Assembly: GCA_963677175.2 (NCBI GenBank)
Contig: CAXXES010000004.1
Location: 1,674,001-1,738,000, forward strand
Length of the DNA stretch: 64,000 nucleotides
Source of the DNA: Sunxiuqinia sp963677175
GTDB lineage: Bacteria > Bacteroidota > Bacteroidia > Bacteroidales > Prolixibacteraceae
Direction: 5' to 3'
Positions 29,139-38,235 of the stretch are shown here, piece after piece. Both the position numbers and the translations under genes were made by a program. Below the pieces are notes generated by a model, which was not told the DNA's origin, searched no databases, and worked only from the letters and a program-made list of their open reading frames with translations. Positions within the stretch are counted from its first letter, which is position 1. Every line of letters begins with the position of its first letter.

Positions 29139-30971
29139 ATGTTAAAACCTTTTCGGCGTAGTCTCTTCTTTTTGCTGATCTTTTGTAGTGGTTATCAACT
29201 GGCTGCACAGGAAAACTATGAAGTCAGACGGGTTGACTTTCATGGAAACAAAACATTGGATTCCGATTTTCTGCTCGATCGGATGGCCATAAAAGAAGTG
29301 TCTTATCTCGAAAAACTGATTACCAAAGAACAGCCATTTCTTTTTAACCGAAGACTAGTGGAGCTTGACATGGAGCGCTTAAACCGGATTTACCAAAGCG
29401 AAGGTTTTTTAAATGCTGAGGTCATGCTGGATCCGCTGGAAATCAATGAAAAAAAACAAACAGTAAAAATATCCATCCAGGTTGAGGAAGGCGAACCTGT
29501 GCTGATTGACAGTGTGGCCATTGTGGAAAATGAAGCTTTGAGCGGGATCAACCTCGATTCACTTCAGAAAAAGATTTTCCGCGAAATGGAACTGCTAAAC
29601 GGAAAGCGGTTCCGGGATGAATGGATTAAGCAAGATGCGCAGGTGATTGAAAATGCCTTTCGTAACCTTGGGCATGCGTATGTTAAGGTAAGCTACGAGC
29701 TGGATTTGAGGCCAGACGAGTTTAAAACCAGCATTTTTTATTCGGTTAAGCCCGGGCCGGTCAGTCATTTTGGTGAAACCCGTATTGAGGGGCATAAGCA
29801 TGTTGAAGAAGCCTTTGTCCGGAAGCAACTCAGTTACAAGGAGGACGATTTGTACAACAAGTCCTTGTTGACCGAAACCCGCGAAAATTTGTATTTTTTG
29901 CAGCTTTTCCGCATTGTTTCGGTGCAGCCGCAAACCGATGCAGCCACACAAAAGAGCCCGATTCCGGTTAAGCTTTTTATTGAAGAGACACCCCGCCTGA
30001 CCACCCGTTTTGGCGTGGGCTATGGTACCGAAGATAAATTCCGGACTTTTCTGGACCTAAACTATCGTGGTTTTTTGGGAAGTGCCCGGCGCATCCGGCT
30101 CTATTTAAAACATTCGGCCCTGGAGCCTTATCATATCAGTTTAAAATGGATTCAACCCCAGTTTCTGGGAAAGAAAAGCACCATTTCCATTAACCCGTTT
30201 CTTAGCCGAAATTCGGAACCGGGCTACGAAACCCGGACTTACGGCTTGAATGTTCCGGTTACCTACCGTTTTAACAGGCGGATGAATAGCACCGTAACCT
30301 ATTACTTCGAAGAAGTGGAACAACGGGTTGAAGAAGGCGATGTGGAGATTCCGGGCCGTGAAGATGATAAGTTCGCTTACAGCAAGTCGGGGATGCTGTT
30401 CAGTACCGTCTTCGATAATTCAAAGCCCAAGTTCTCGCCCGAGGAAGGTATGAAGGTTTCGCTTGGCTTTAAACTGAACGGCTATGTGTTTGGAACCGAT
30501 TTTAATTACACACGCCTGTGGGGAGATATACGCCATTACCAGAAAATTGGTGATTGGGTGCTGGCGCTCCGCTTGATGGCTGGTAACATCAGCTCGCCCG
30601 ACAGCAGTGGCTTTATCCCTGTTGAAGACCGTTTTTATGCCGGTGGTAGTAACTCGGTGCGTGGTTGGAACCGGTCGGAGTTGGGACCCAAGCGGGAAAG
30701 TGGAACACCTTTGGGTGGTAATAGCATTGTTGAAGGAAATATCGAGTTTCGCTATCCCTTGTTTTGGCGCCTCAGTGGCGTTGCTTTTCTGGAAGCAGGG
30801 AATGTTTGGCGAGAATCGCTTACCTACCGATTGAATGATCTGGGTTATGCCGCGGGGGGCGGGCTGCGTATTGAAACACCCATTGGCCCGATCCGGCTCG
30901 ATTTGGGTTTTCCGGTGTGGAACGAAAAGCGAAGCCCGCAGTTTTTCATCAGCGTTGGGCATGCGTTCTAA
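29139..30971 (+). CDS. tamA: TamA-like Omp85 outer membrane protein
   Basis: 610 residues. Signal peptide (about 1-23), then three POTRA-like repeats (about 27-280) beginning YEVRRVDFHGNKTLDSDFL, and a C-terminal 16-strand barrel of the BamA/TamA superfamily with the lid-lock motif VRGW near residue 506 (GGSNSVRGWNRSELGPK) and a terminal aromatic residue (HAF). TamA inserts or threads beta-rich outer membrane proteins. The next gene, 48 bp away, is tamB, which supports the TamA call over BamA; a BamA paralogue elsewhere in the genome is expected. The gene symbol is by context. Confidence 0.85.
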   Translation: MLKPFRRSLFFLLIFCSGYQLAAQENYEVRRVDFHGNKTLDSDFLLDRMAIKEVSYLEKLITKEQPFLFNRRLVELDMERLNRIYQSEGFLNAEVMLDPLEINEKKQTVKISIQVEEGEPVLIDSVAIVENEALSGINLDSLQKKIFREMELLNGKRFRDEWIKQDAQVIENAFRNLGHAYVKVSYELDLRPDEFKTSIFYSVKPGPVSHFGETRIEGHKHVEEAFVRKQLSYKEDDLYNKSLLTETRENLYFLQLFRIVSVQPQTDAATQKSPIPVKLFIEETPRLTTRFGVGYGTEDKFRTFLDLNYRGFLGSARRIRLYLKHSALEPYHISLKWIQPQFLGKKSTISINPFLSRNSEPGYETRTYGLNVPVTYRFNRRMNSTVTYYFEEVEQRVEEGDVEIPGREDDKFAYSKSGMLFSTVFDNSKPKFSPEEGMKVSLGFKLNGYVFGTDFNYTRLWGDIRHYQKIGDWVLALRLMAGNISSPDSSGFIPVEDRFYAGGSNSVRGWNRSELGPKRESGTPLGGNSIVEGNIEFRYPLFWRLSGVAFLEAGNVWRESLTYRLNDLGYAAGGGLRIETPIGPIRLDLGFPVWNEKRSPQFFISVGHAF

Positions 30972-31019
30972 AGAAAAGAAGGATACGAATGTAAAAGGAA
31001 TATAGCCACGAATGAACAA

Positions 31020-34000
31020 ATGAAGAAAGTAATCACATATAGTTTGCGAATCCTGGGGTATTTGGTACTGCTGGTTCTGGTTGTTTTACTGCTGGCTGGC
31101 TTACTGATTCAGATCGGGCCGGTGAAACGCAAGCTGGCTGATTTTGCGGGCAAGCAGGCTTCGGCTGCCCTCAACGGTCAACTGACCATTGGAGAGCTGG
31201 ATGGCAACTATTTTACCAACTTGCAACTGCACGATATTTTACTGATGGATGACGGTGATACGATCGCTTACATTGGTGAACTTAGCCTGGATTACACCTT
31301 GTGGCCCTTGTTGCACAACAAACTGCAGGTTTATTCGGTCCTGATCAGCCGGCCTTATTTTTACTTGGGGCAGCAAGCTGATTCAACATGGAATGTTCAG
31401 CAGCTCGTTAAACCTTCCGAAGAAAAAGCCGATACCAGCACGACTCCCTCCACGTTTGAGCTGGATGTGGCGCATTTCGAACTTGCGGAGGGCAGTGTTC
31501 GCATTCATGCGTTTGATACCTTGATACCACGTCGGGTTGAAAATTTGAATACCAAACTGAGCCTGCAGTACTCTTCCGAAGTGCAAAAGCTGGTGCTTGA
31601 AGAATTTTCACTGCATACCAAACAGCCGAATATAGAGCTGCAGCAGTTGGCTCTTCAACTTAACCGGAATCAGGAAGTCATTCAGCTTTCCAACTTTCAC
31701 CTGAAAACAGCCCGCAACCAATTGGATGGAAGCGGGAATTTTTCCGAAGTTCCGGAGCGCAAGGGAGCGGCCAAACTGAACAGTGAACCTCTGTCCATAC
31801 AGGAGTTTGAGTTTTTCCTGTCTGGATTTGAATTGCCTGCTTCGCCGGTGTTTAGGCTTGACGCCTCGATGGATCAGGATGTTGTTTCAGCAACCATTGA
31901 CCTTGAGGACGAAGGTCAGCTGATTCATTTGGACGTGATTTCTTCAAACCTGGCGGCTTTCCTTTTTGATCAGGATGCGCCGATTCTTCAATACAACATG
32001 GACGGCACTTTCGAGAACATTGATCTGGCACACTGGCTGGGCAATTCCGAATTGAACTACCTCGTGAATGGCCAGTTGACCGTGAATGGGAGTGGAACGG
32101 ATTTGGAAACGGCAGTGACCAAGCTGGAAGGTAATTTCAATGATTTGTTGGTGGATGGACGGCCGGTGGAGGAGTTGCTTTTGAACGTTGATTTGGATCG
32201 TGGCAACATACAGGGCGTGGTTCAGGGTCGAGGTGATTTTGGTTCGTTTCACCTAAAACCTGAGCTGGAAAATCTACAGGGTGAGCCGACCTATTCTTTC
32301 GAACTAAGCACCGAAAAATTTGATTTGGCACCATTAACCGGCAACGATAGCCTGAAGTCGGATCTGAACCTGCTGGCCCGGGTGAAGGGAAAGGGCTTTG
32401 ACCCAAAAACTTTGCAGGCCGAAGGTGAAATTTGGTCGAGGAAATCCAGCTTTCAGGACATCCAGTTGGATACCCTGTTTGCTGTACTTGCTTACGAAAG
32501 GGAAGCGGTGCATATTGATTCGCTAAGGCTCGAAACCAAAGGTTTGCTGGTGGAGGCCAGCGGTGATTATAGCCCGAGAGGCAGTTCAGATCTTTCGCTG
32601 GTGGCTTCATTCGATGGAGTGGAGGAATTCGCAGCTTATATTCCGATGGAAGATTTTGCTACCAGCGGAGAGATTCATGCACGCTTGTGGGGAACAACGG
32701 ATTCGCTCCACTTGGAGTCGGTGCTGGAGCTGAACCAAACCTCCTATCAGAGTATGACACTGGACCGTTTGCTTGTGGATGCAAAGGGTTTGCTTGCCGG
32801 GAATGACACGACGATCAGCGCACAAATCCGGGCCTACGACTTGTTCATTGATAATTTTACGGTCGATTCCCTGTCTTTCAACGTGGAAGCAGCTCCGGAT
32901 TCGGTGTTCCTGGACGGGCAAGTGGTGAGCGATGAGCTGACCACTGGTTTACAGGCGGGCCTTCGGTTGGGCGATGTAATGCGTATCAGCTTAACCAAAT
33001 GGCAGATTGACTACCAGGAGCAGCACTGGACTTTACAGGACGCACCGGCAGTTTTTGAAATTGATTCGATTAACTACCGGATCGACCAGTTTAAGCTGGC
33101 TTCGGGAACGGCCGACACGAGCCAGTATTTGGCGGCTCAGGGAGTGATTAGCCGGGAGGGAGCGGAAGATTTCAACTTGCAGGTTGCCAACATCGATTTG
33201 GCGCAACTGTTAAAGTTGATGGGGCAGGATCTAGAGGCTTCGGGCCTGATTAACTTGTCCGTGGATTTGTCGGGAACGGCTGACGACCCACTTGTTGAAG
33301 GTGATTTTGGGTTGGATGAGGCAGTGATGAATGAGTATCGGTTTACTGATTTTGGCGGAACGTTCGCTTATTCGGGTAAACGCCTGGAAATGGACGCACA
33401 AATTATACCACAGGACAGCGGGAAGTTTGTCTTTTCGGGAACCATTCCGTTTGAGCTGATGCTGGATAGTATGGGTGTTAAGTTCAACCCCAAAGACTCG
33501 TTGGATGCTCGCCTAACCATTGAGAAATTTCCATTAGCCATTTTGCAGATGGTTAATATCGGGGAGGGAGTTTCTGGCTACATAGAGGGCGATGTTACCG
33601 TCAAAGGAGCGATGGAATCGCCCGACCCGGAAGGTGGTTTCCATTTGGTGGATGCTTCGCTGAAAATACCTGAATATGGGGTGGATTACCGCGAAATCAA
33701 GTTCGGAATTGATTTTCAAGGGGAAGAAGTTTTGTTAGATACGTTGCTCATTCGCTCAGATGACGGAACTTTGACCGGTGGTGGACGAATCGGATTTAGC
33801 TCCGACTTTTACAAGGGCGATGTGAATGACTCCGAGATCAAACTGCAGTTTGATAAATTCAATCCGGTCAACCACAAGCAATTCAATATGCAGGTTTCGG
33901 GTAACGCCAGCCTCGGAGGATCAAAAGATGATGTGAAGTTTGACGGCGACCTGAACATTCCGCAAAGTGAGATCTTTTTGCCAGCCATCTTTAACCTGAT

Positions 34001-34898
34001 GGGGAAAATGGTTGAGAAAGAGATGCCCCAGCCCATTTTAGTGCGCGAACTGAATGCGCTTGAATCGAACACCATCGACTCCATCAATATTTCGGAGATT
34101 GACACCACGGCGACCGACAGCCTGAAGTTTGACTACTTCAATAATTTAACCGGCGAAGTGCGGTTGAAGATTCCGAAAAATACCTGGATTAAGAATGAAG
34201 ACATGCACATTGAAATTTCGGGCGACCTGGAATTCATTAAGCACAAGCAATTCTTCGAGCTTTTTGGTTCGGTTGAAGTGGTGCGCGGGCAGTACGACCT
34301 GTTGGGCCGCACCTTTATGATTGAGTCCGGCACCATCAGTTTTCAGGGAGGTGAAGAGCTGATGCCGCGAATGAATATCACCGCCAACTACACGTTCCGT
34401 AATACGGAGCGGGTACAGCAAGAGCTGAGTGTGGTCATTAGCGGAACGGCCGAAGAACCTGAGGTCAGCTTTACCATGGATGACAGCAGTGTGAGCGAAG
34501 GCGACGCTTTGTCGTACATCCTGTTTGGCAAGAGCATGAACGAGTTGAGCATGGATCAGCAGGAAAATGTGGCAGGCGCCGGCAGCATGGCAGGGCAGGC
34601 AGCAGCCTCCATCCTGTCGTCGCAGCTAACCAACTTTTTGGGCGACAAGATCAACGTAGATTACATTGAAGTAAAGAGCGAAGGCAACTTCGAAAATGCG
34701 ACGGTGGTCGTGGGAAAATACATTACCAACGACCTGTTTGTGAGCTACGAGCAGCGCTTTGGCGAAACCGATCAGAAAGACATGGCAAAGTACGAAGTGA
34801 AACTGGAATACGAACTCTTTCGCTTCCTGTTTTTTCAATTGAATAACTCTTCCAACGACAGTGGTTTTGACGTGATTTTTAAGGTCGATGCGGAGTAG
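31020..34898 (+). CDS. tamB: Translocation and assembly module protein TamB
   Basis: 1292 residues. One N-terminal membrane helix (about 10-30), then a long beta-strand-rich periplasmic region, and a C-terminal DUF490 domain (about 980-1292) with GEVRLKIPKNTWIKNEDM, GRTFMIESGTISFQGG and DDSSVSEGDALSYILFGKS. TamB spans the periplasm and is proposed to pass lipids or assist outer-membrane protein assembly with TamA, its partner immediately upstream. The pair forms an operon. Length is close to the 1200-1500 residues usual for the family. The stop is followed by repeat DNA instead of a simple terminator. Confidence 0.92.
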   Translation: MKKVITYSLRILGYLVLLVLVVLLLAGLLIQIGPVKRKLADFAGKQASAALNGQLTIGELDGNYFTNLQLHDILLMDDGDTIAYIGELSLDYTLWPLLHNKLQVYSVLISRPYFYLGQQADSTWNVQQLVKPSEEKADTSTTPSTFELDVAHFELAEGSVRIHAFDTLIPRRVENLNTKLSLQYSSEVQKLVLEEFSLHTKQPNIELQQLALQLNRNQEVIQLSNFHLKTARNQLDGSGNFSEVPERKGAAKLNSEPLSIQEFEFFLSGFELPASPVFRLDASMDQDVVSATIDLEDEGQLIHLDVISSNLAAFLFDQDAPILQYNMDGTFENIDLAHWLGNSELNYLVNGQLTVNGSGTDLETAVTKLEGNFNDLLVDGRPVEELLLNVDLDRGNIQGVVQGRGDFGSFHLKPELENLQGEPTYSFELSTEKFDLAPLTGNDSLKSDLNLLARVKGKGFDPKTLQAEGEIWSRKSSFQDIQLDTLFAVLAYEREAVHIDSLRLETKGLLVEASGDYSPRGSSDLSLVASFDGVEEFAAYIPMEDFATSGEIHARLWGTTDSLHLESVLELNQTSYQSMTLDRLLVDAKGLLAGNDTTISAQIRAYDLFIDNFTVDSLSFNVEAAPDSVFLDGQVVSDELTTGLQAGLRLGDVMRISLTKWQIDYQEQHWTLQDAPAVFEIDSINYRIDQFKLASGTADTSQYLAAQGVISREGAEDFNLQVANIDLAQLLKLMGQDLEASGLINLSVDLSGTADDPLVEGDFGLDEAVMNEYRFTDFGGTFAYSGKRLEMDAQIIPQDSGKFVFSGTIPFELMLDSMGVKFNPKDSLDARLTIEKFPLAILQMVNIGEGVSGYIEGDVTVKGAMESPDPEGGFHLVDASLKIPEYGVDYREIKFGIDFQGEEVLLDTLLIRSDDGTLTGGGRIGFSSDFYKGDVNDSEIKLQFDKFNPVNHKQFNMQVSGNASLGGSKDDVKFDGDLNIPQSEIFLPAIFNLMGKMVEKEMPQPILVRELNALESNTIDSINISEIDTTATDSLKFDYFNNLTGEVRLKIPKNTWIKNEDMHIEISGDLEFIKHKQFFELFGSVEVVRGQYDLLGRTFMIESGTISFQGGEELMPRMNITANYTFRNTERVQQELSVVISGTAEEPEVSFTMDDSSVSEGDALSYILFGKSMNELSMDQQENVAGAGSMAGQAAASILSSQLTNFLGDKINVDYIEVKSEGNFENATVVVGKYITNDLFVSYEQRFGETDQKDMAKYEVKLEYELFRFLFFQLNNSSNDSGFDVIFKVDAE

Positions 34899-34977
34899 TG
34901 GGAATACCGGAACACGTTGGGACGAAGTTTTCAGCCTTGCACTGTTTTTTCCCAGGCTGGGCGGCTTGGTGAGCCAT

Positions 34978-35268
34978 GACTAAATAGTCACGCCTCCACT
35001 TCTTCCGGGGAAGTCGTGACTATTTAGTCAAAGCTCAACTTCTTGCTGGGGACGTCATGACTAAATAGTTAAAGCTCGACTTCTCGCCGGGGAAGCCGTT
35101 ATTAAATCTTCACGCCTCGCTTCTTTCCCGGGGAAGCTTTAAACAAATCTTCACGCATCGCTTTTTTGCCGGGGAAGCTTTAACCAAATAGTGACGCCCC
35201 GCTTTTCGACCAGGCAAGTTTTTAAAAGTTGTTGAAGCCTTTGTTTTTTCGGGAAGCCATTACTAAAT
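34978..35268. repeat. Tandem array of a 40-41 bp repeat, about seven copies
   Basis: Copies start near 34978, 35018, 35059, 35100, 35141, 35182 and 35223, with a partial copy from 35261. Each starts near ACTAAATAGT and ends near CCGGGGAAG. The first copies carry the near-palindrome GACTAAATAGTC or GACTATTTAGTC. Similarity is high in copies 1-6 and low in copy 7. The unit length is not a multiple of three, which argues against a coding repeat. There are no unique spacers, so it is not a CRISPR. Confidence 0.85.
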
Positions 35269-35301
35269 GTGCCCACGGTCATCTGCTCAGTGATGCGATT
35301 C

Positions 35302-35332
35302 GTGAGAGTTTCACTCGAAGTGAAGCCCTCAC
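35302..35332. repeat. Dispersed hairpin element, copy 1
   Basis: GTGAG...CTCAC stem with inner TTTCACT / AGTGAAG pairs and a three-base loop. The inner part TTTCACT-cga-AGTGAAGCCCT is shared with a hairpin at 54692-54724, so this looks like one member of a dispersed intergenic family. Confidence 0.6.
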
Positions 35333-35348
35333 TGGCATGCGATTCCGC

Positions 35349-35386
35349 TTATTGATCGGATGATTTCGAGGTCATCCGATCAATAA
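35349..35386. repeat. Perfect 15-bp inverted repeat
   Basis: TTATTGATCGGATGA (35349-35363), nine-base loop, TCATCCGATCAATAA (35372-35386). No T tract follows on either strand, so it is not a standard intrinsic terminator, though it may still protect or end the converging transcripts. Confidence 0.75.
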
Positions 35387-35417
35387 AAAGGACAACCCCC
35401 CCCGGTTTAACTTACAG

Positions 35418-35437
35418 ATCCCGGCCTTTGCCGGGAT
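35418..35437. repeat. GC-rich hairpin ATCCCGGC/GCCGGGAT
   Basis: Perfect 8-bp stem with loop CTTT. No T tract. Similar short GC-rich palindromes are scattered in many bacterial genomes. Confidence 0.6.
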
Positions 35438-35496
35438 GACGGCTGGGACAGCAAGCATAAAATCATCAATCGTAAATAGCTCAATCGTAAATCCTT

Positions 35497-36615
35497 TCAG
35501 CTTGTCTTCCGGTAGCGCCAAATGGAGAGTCCCAAAAAGGCGGTGCCAATGATGGTCAGCGAAACAAACTCATCCAGCAAATCGAAAAAGCCGGAGCCTT
35601 TAAGCACCACCATCCGCATGATGCGCATAAAATAGTAGATGGGGTTGATGCGGTTGAGTGTTTGCGCCCATCCGGGCATGCTTTCGACGGGGGTGAAAAT
35701 GCCGCCCATCAAAATAAAGATCATCATAAAAAAGAAAGTCACAAACATCACCTGCTGCTGGGTTTCGGTAACAGTGGAAATGAAGAGTCCCAGCCCCAGC
35801 ACACCCACCAGGTAGAGCGCGGCAAAGCCAAACAAGAGCGACAGGCTGCCCACCATGGGCAAATGGAACACCACCCGGGCAATGACCAGCCCAAAAGCCA
35901 GGTCGAACAGGGCGATAACCAGGAACGGAACCAGCTTGCCCAAAATAAACTGGTACTTTTTAATCGGGGTGACGTTGAGCTGTTCGATGGTGCCAATTTC
36001 CTTTTCGCGCACCAGGTTCATACCCGACAAAAACATACCGATAATGGTGACCAAAATCGCCAAAATACCCGGGGCCATGTACCATTTGTAATCCAGCTCG
36101 GGGTTGAACCAATAGCTGTCTTTCACCTCAATGCGCTTGGGTGGGTTAAATTCGGGCAGGCTTTTCCACTCGGCAATCACCGCTTTGTTGAAGCCACTGA
36201 GGATGCCCAAAGTGTAGGAATAGATGAGCGATGCTTTGTTGCCGTCAATGGCATTGATCAGCAATTGCACCTTCGCTTCATCTTCCCGAATCAGATCGCG
36301 CTCAAAAGCCGGGGGAATCAACATCACAAAATCGGCTTCTTCTTTATTGAAACTGCTTTCGGCGTCCTGTACATCAAACGAGGCATCGTAAATATTGAAA
36401 AACGGAGAGGCTTCGAACCGCGACACCAGCTCGCGCGAAGTTTCGGACTGGTCTTGGTTTACCACATAAATGTTCACGTCTTTCAGGTCGTAGGTGGCCG
36501 CAAAAACCAGCACAAGCATTTGCACCAAGGGCAATAAGAAGATCATCGGCAACATGGTTTTGTTCCGGAAAACCTGGATGAACTCTTTTTGAAGGATGTA
36601 TTTTATTGTTTTCAT
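35497..36615 (-). CDS. ABC-2 type permease (YbhR/YbhS-like), last gene of the efflux operon
   Basis: 372 residues. An N-terminal helix (about 20-40), a large extracytoplasmic domain (about 45-170), then five helices (about 175-370) with the ABC-2 signature NLVREKEIGTIEQLNVTPI and GGIFTPVESMPGWAQTLNRI. It is the second of two related permeases, separated from the first by 63 bp of low-complexity repeat. In E. coli the YbhS/YbhR pair works with the double ATPase YbhF and the fusion protein YbhG to export drugs or Na+; the same is inferred here. Confidence 0.9.
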   Translation of the reverse strand: MKTIKYILQKEFIQVFRNKTMLPMIFLLPLVQMLVLVFAATYDLKDVNIYVVNQDQSETSRELVSRFEASPFFNIYDASFDVQDAESSFNKEEADFVMLIPPAFERDLIREDEAKVQLLINAIDGNKASLIYSYTLGILSGFNKAVIAEWKSLPEFNPPKRIEVKDSYWFNPELDYKWYMAPGILAILVTIIGMFLSGMNLVREKEIGTIEQLNVTPIKKYQFILGKLVPFLVIALFDLAFGLVIARVVFHLPMVGSLSLLFGFAALYLVGVLGLGLFISTVTETQQQVMFVTFFFMMIFILMGGIFTPVESMPGWAQTLNRINPIYYFMRIMRMVVLKGSGFFDLLDEFVSLTIIGTAFLGLSIWRYRKTS

Positions 36616-36678
36616 TTTTTTAAGTTTCGGGTTACGAGTTTCGGGTTTCGAGTCTCGCTACTCACTACTCAAGTCTCA

Positions 36679-37785
36679 CTACTCAAGCCTCACTTTAAAT
36701 TTCCGGACGGCAATGGCGGTAAAAACTGCCGCCATCGCAATTAAAATCAGGGTTTCTTTCCAGACATATAGAAATCCGGTTCCTTTTAGCATGATGTTTT
36801 TCAGGATGACGATAAACCAGCGTGGCGGCATCAGGTTAGACAGGACTTGCAGTGGCACCGGCATGTTTTCAATTGGGAAAATAAAGCCCGATAATAAGAT
36901 GGTGGGCAGCATCAGGCCGATCATGGAGATGAACATGGCCACCATCTGGCTGTTGGCAATGGATGAAATAAGGATGCCCAGGCAGAGCGCCATCAGGATG
37001 AACAGGATGCTTTCGGCCATCAGCAGTATCCAGCTTCCGTTGATGGGGACTTCGAAAACAAAATGCCCGATGAGCAGTATGATCACCGCGTTGATGACCG
37101 ATAAGGCCAGGTACGGCGCTACTTTCCCTAAAATGATCTGCACAGGCCGTAGCGGCGAAACCAGCAGAATTTCCATGGTTCCCAGCTCTTTTTCGCGGGT
37201 GATGGAAATGGAGGTCATCATGGACGAGATCAGCATCAAAATCATGGCCATAATGCCGGGCACAAACATGTACACCGATTCAAGGCTTTCATTGTAATAC
37301 ATGCGCACTTCGGGTTTGATTTGCATGGGAAGCTTGACTTCGCCCATTTCTTTCAGGATGTAGTCATTGATAATTCCGGAGGTGTAACCGGCCAGTAGCT
37401 TACCCAGGTTGGGATCGGATGCGTCGGCAATGACCTGCACATTGGCTTTTCCCTCGCGTTCGAGGCTTTGGGCAAAGTCAGGTTCAAAAACCAGCACTTC
37501 CTTCACCTGCCCTTTTTTGAAAATGGCTTCCACTTCTTCCGTGCTTTCGAGGTACTGGTTGAGCACAAAATAGCCCGACGACAATAACTTGGCGGTAATT
37601 TCCTGCGTCACTTCATCTTTCGACTGGTCATAAATGGCAATGTGAGCGTCCTTGATTTCGTTGGTGATGACCGTCCCAAAAAGCAACAACTGGGCAACCG
37701 GAATCCCAAATAAAATAATCATGGTCCGCACATCGCGAAAGATGTGCAGAAATTCTTTTTTTACAAATCCGAAAAGGCGTTTCAT
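36679..37785 (-). CDS. ABC-2 type permease (YbhS/YbhR-like)
   Basis: 368 residues with the same plan as the next permease: KEFLHIFRDVRTMIILFGIP at the N-terminus, a periplasmic domain (about 45-165) and a C-terminal helix bundle with ITREKELGTMEILLVSPLRP and SGFIFPIENMPVPLQVLSNL. The two permeases are probably a heterodimeric channel. Upstream, a four-helix-bundle gene and its inverted repeats separate it from the ATPase gene, so transcription must read through that insert or restart. Confidence 0.9.
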   Translation of the reverse strand: MKRLFGFVKKEFLHIFRDVRTMIILFGIPVAQLLLFGTVITNEIKDAHIAIYDQSKDEVTQEITAKLLSSGYFVLNQYLESTEEVEAIFKKGQVKEVLVFEPDFAQSLEREGKANVQVIADASDPNLGKLLAGYTSGIINDYILKEMGEVKLPMQIKPEVRMYYNESLESVYMFVPGIMAMILMLISSMMTSISITREKELGTMEILLVSPLRPVQIILGKVAPYLALSVINAVIILLIGHFVFEVPINGSWILLMAESILFILMALCLGILISSIANSQMVAMFISMIGLMLPTILLSGFIFPIENMPVPLQVLSNLMPPRWFIVILKNIMLKGTGFLYVWKETLILIAMAAVFTAIAVRKFKVRLE

Positions 37786-37798
37786 TATAAAGTATTTA

Positions 37799-37820
37799 GT
37801 AGTAAGTAGAAAGTCGTAAG
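37799..37820. repeat. Left arm of an inverted repeat around the four-helix-bundle gene
   Basis: The reverse complement of this 22-mer matches 38214-38235 at 20 of 22 positions (core CTTACGACTTT-TACTTAC). It sits just upstream of the permease ATG and just downstream of the small gene. Confidence 0.75.
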
Positions 37821-37827
37821 ATGTCTG

Positions 37828-38178
37828 TCAGTGAATACTTTTTTGCAAGCCTCTTATCATACGCTGAATCTCAATTAGTCCATTTTCCATGTTGCCTAAG
37901 GCATCAGAAGTTATAAACCCAAACTCTTTTGCTAAAACTAATTGTGTTTCCAATTCAAAGCTTGAACCAAGTGAAATTGACAAAAAGTACTTAAATTCTT
38001 TTTTTGAATCGCGTCCGGCACCTTCTGCTATATTCGATGGAATAGAAACTGCAGCCCTACGCATTTGTTGGGTCAAACCATATTGTTCTACTTTGGGAAA
38101 ATTAGTCGTTAGCAAATAAACCTGCTTGACCAACTCAATACTTTTTTGCCAAACCTTTAATTCTCTAAAATTATTCAT
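37828..38178 (-). CDS. Four-helix-bundle (S23 rRNA intervening-sequence type) protein
   Basis: 116 residues: FRELKVWQKSIELVKQVY, QYGLTQQMRRAAVSIPSNIAEG (the diagnostic motif, with SIPSNIAEG) and FKYFLSISLGSSFELETQL. Proteins of this family were first found in insertions in 23S rRNA genes but are also scattered through Bacteroidota genomes as free genes; they form pentamers and the role is unknown. Here the gene splits an ABC efflux operon between ATPase and permease and is flanked by a near-perfect 22-bp inverted repeat, which suggests it arrived as a small insert (inference). Confidence 0.92.
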   Translation of the reverse strand: MNNFRELKVWQKSIELVKQVYLLTTNFPKVEQYGLTQQMRRAAVSIPSNIAEGAGRDSKKEFKYFLSISLGSSFELETQLVLAKEFGFITSDALGNMENGLIEIQRMIRGLQKSIH

Positions 38179-38213
38179 AGCCCTAATTTTAAATTTATTA
38201 TTAATACTTCTTA

Positions 38214-38235
38214 CTTACGACTTTATACTTACGAC
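38214..38235. repeat. Right arm of the inverted repeat around the four-helix-bundle gene
   Basis: CTTACGACTTTATACTTACG plus AC. It pairs with 37799-37820 and contains the TAA stop codon of the ABC ATPase gene (38229-38231), so the last codons of that gene are part of the repeat. Confidence 0.75.

Larger units (their letters stand above)
34899..35496. other. 598-bp gene-free stretch with repeats and hairpins
   Basis: Between the convergent tamB and ABC permease genes. It holds, in order, a 41-bp tandem array (34978-35268), a hairpin (35302-35332), a strong 15-bp inverted repeat (35349-35386), a run of eight C (35396-35403) and a GC-rich hairpin (35418-35437). I see no credible reading frame. 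Confidence 0.8.

Noticed and set aside
34978..35268. CRISPR array
   Set aside because: Copies are directly adjacent, diverged along their whole length and have no spacers; no cas gene is in the window.
35662..36537. A 291-codon plus-strand frame
   Set aside because: It lies opposite the ABC permease gene, is rich in His/Gln and Asn as reverse translations often are, and shows no family motif.
36596..37297. A 233-codon plus-strand frame
   Set aside because: It is opposite the other ABC permease, which has clear ABC-2 motifs; this frame has none.
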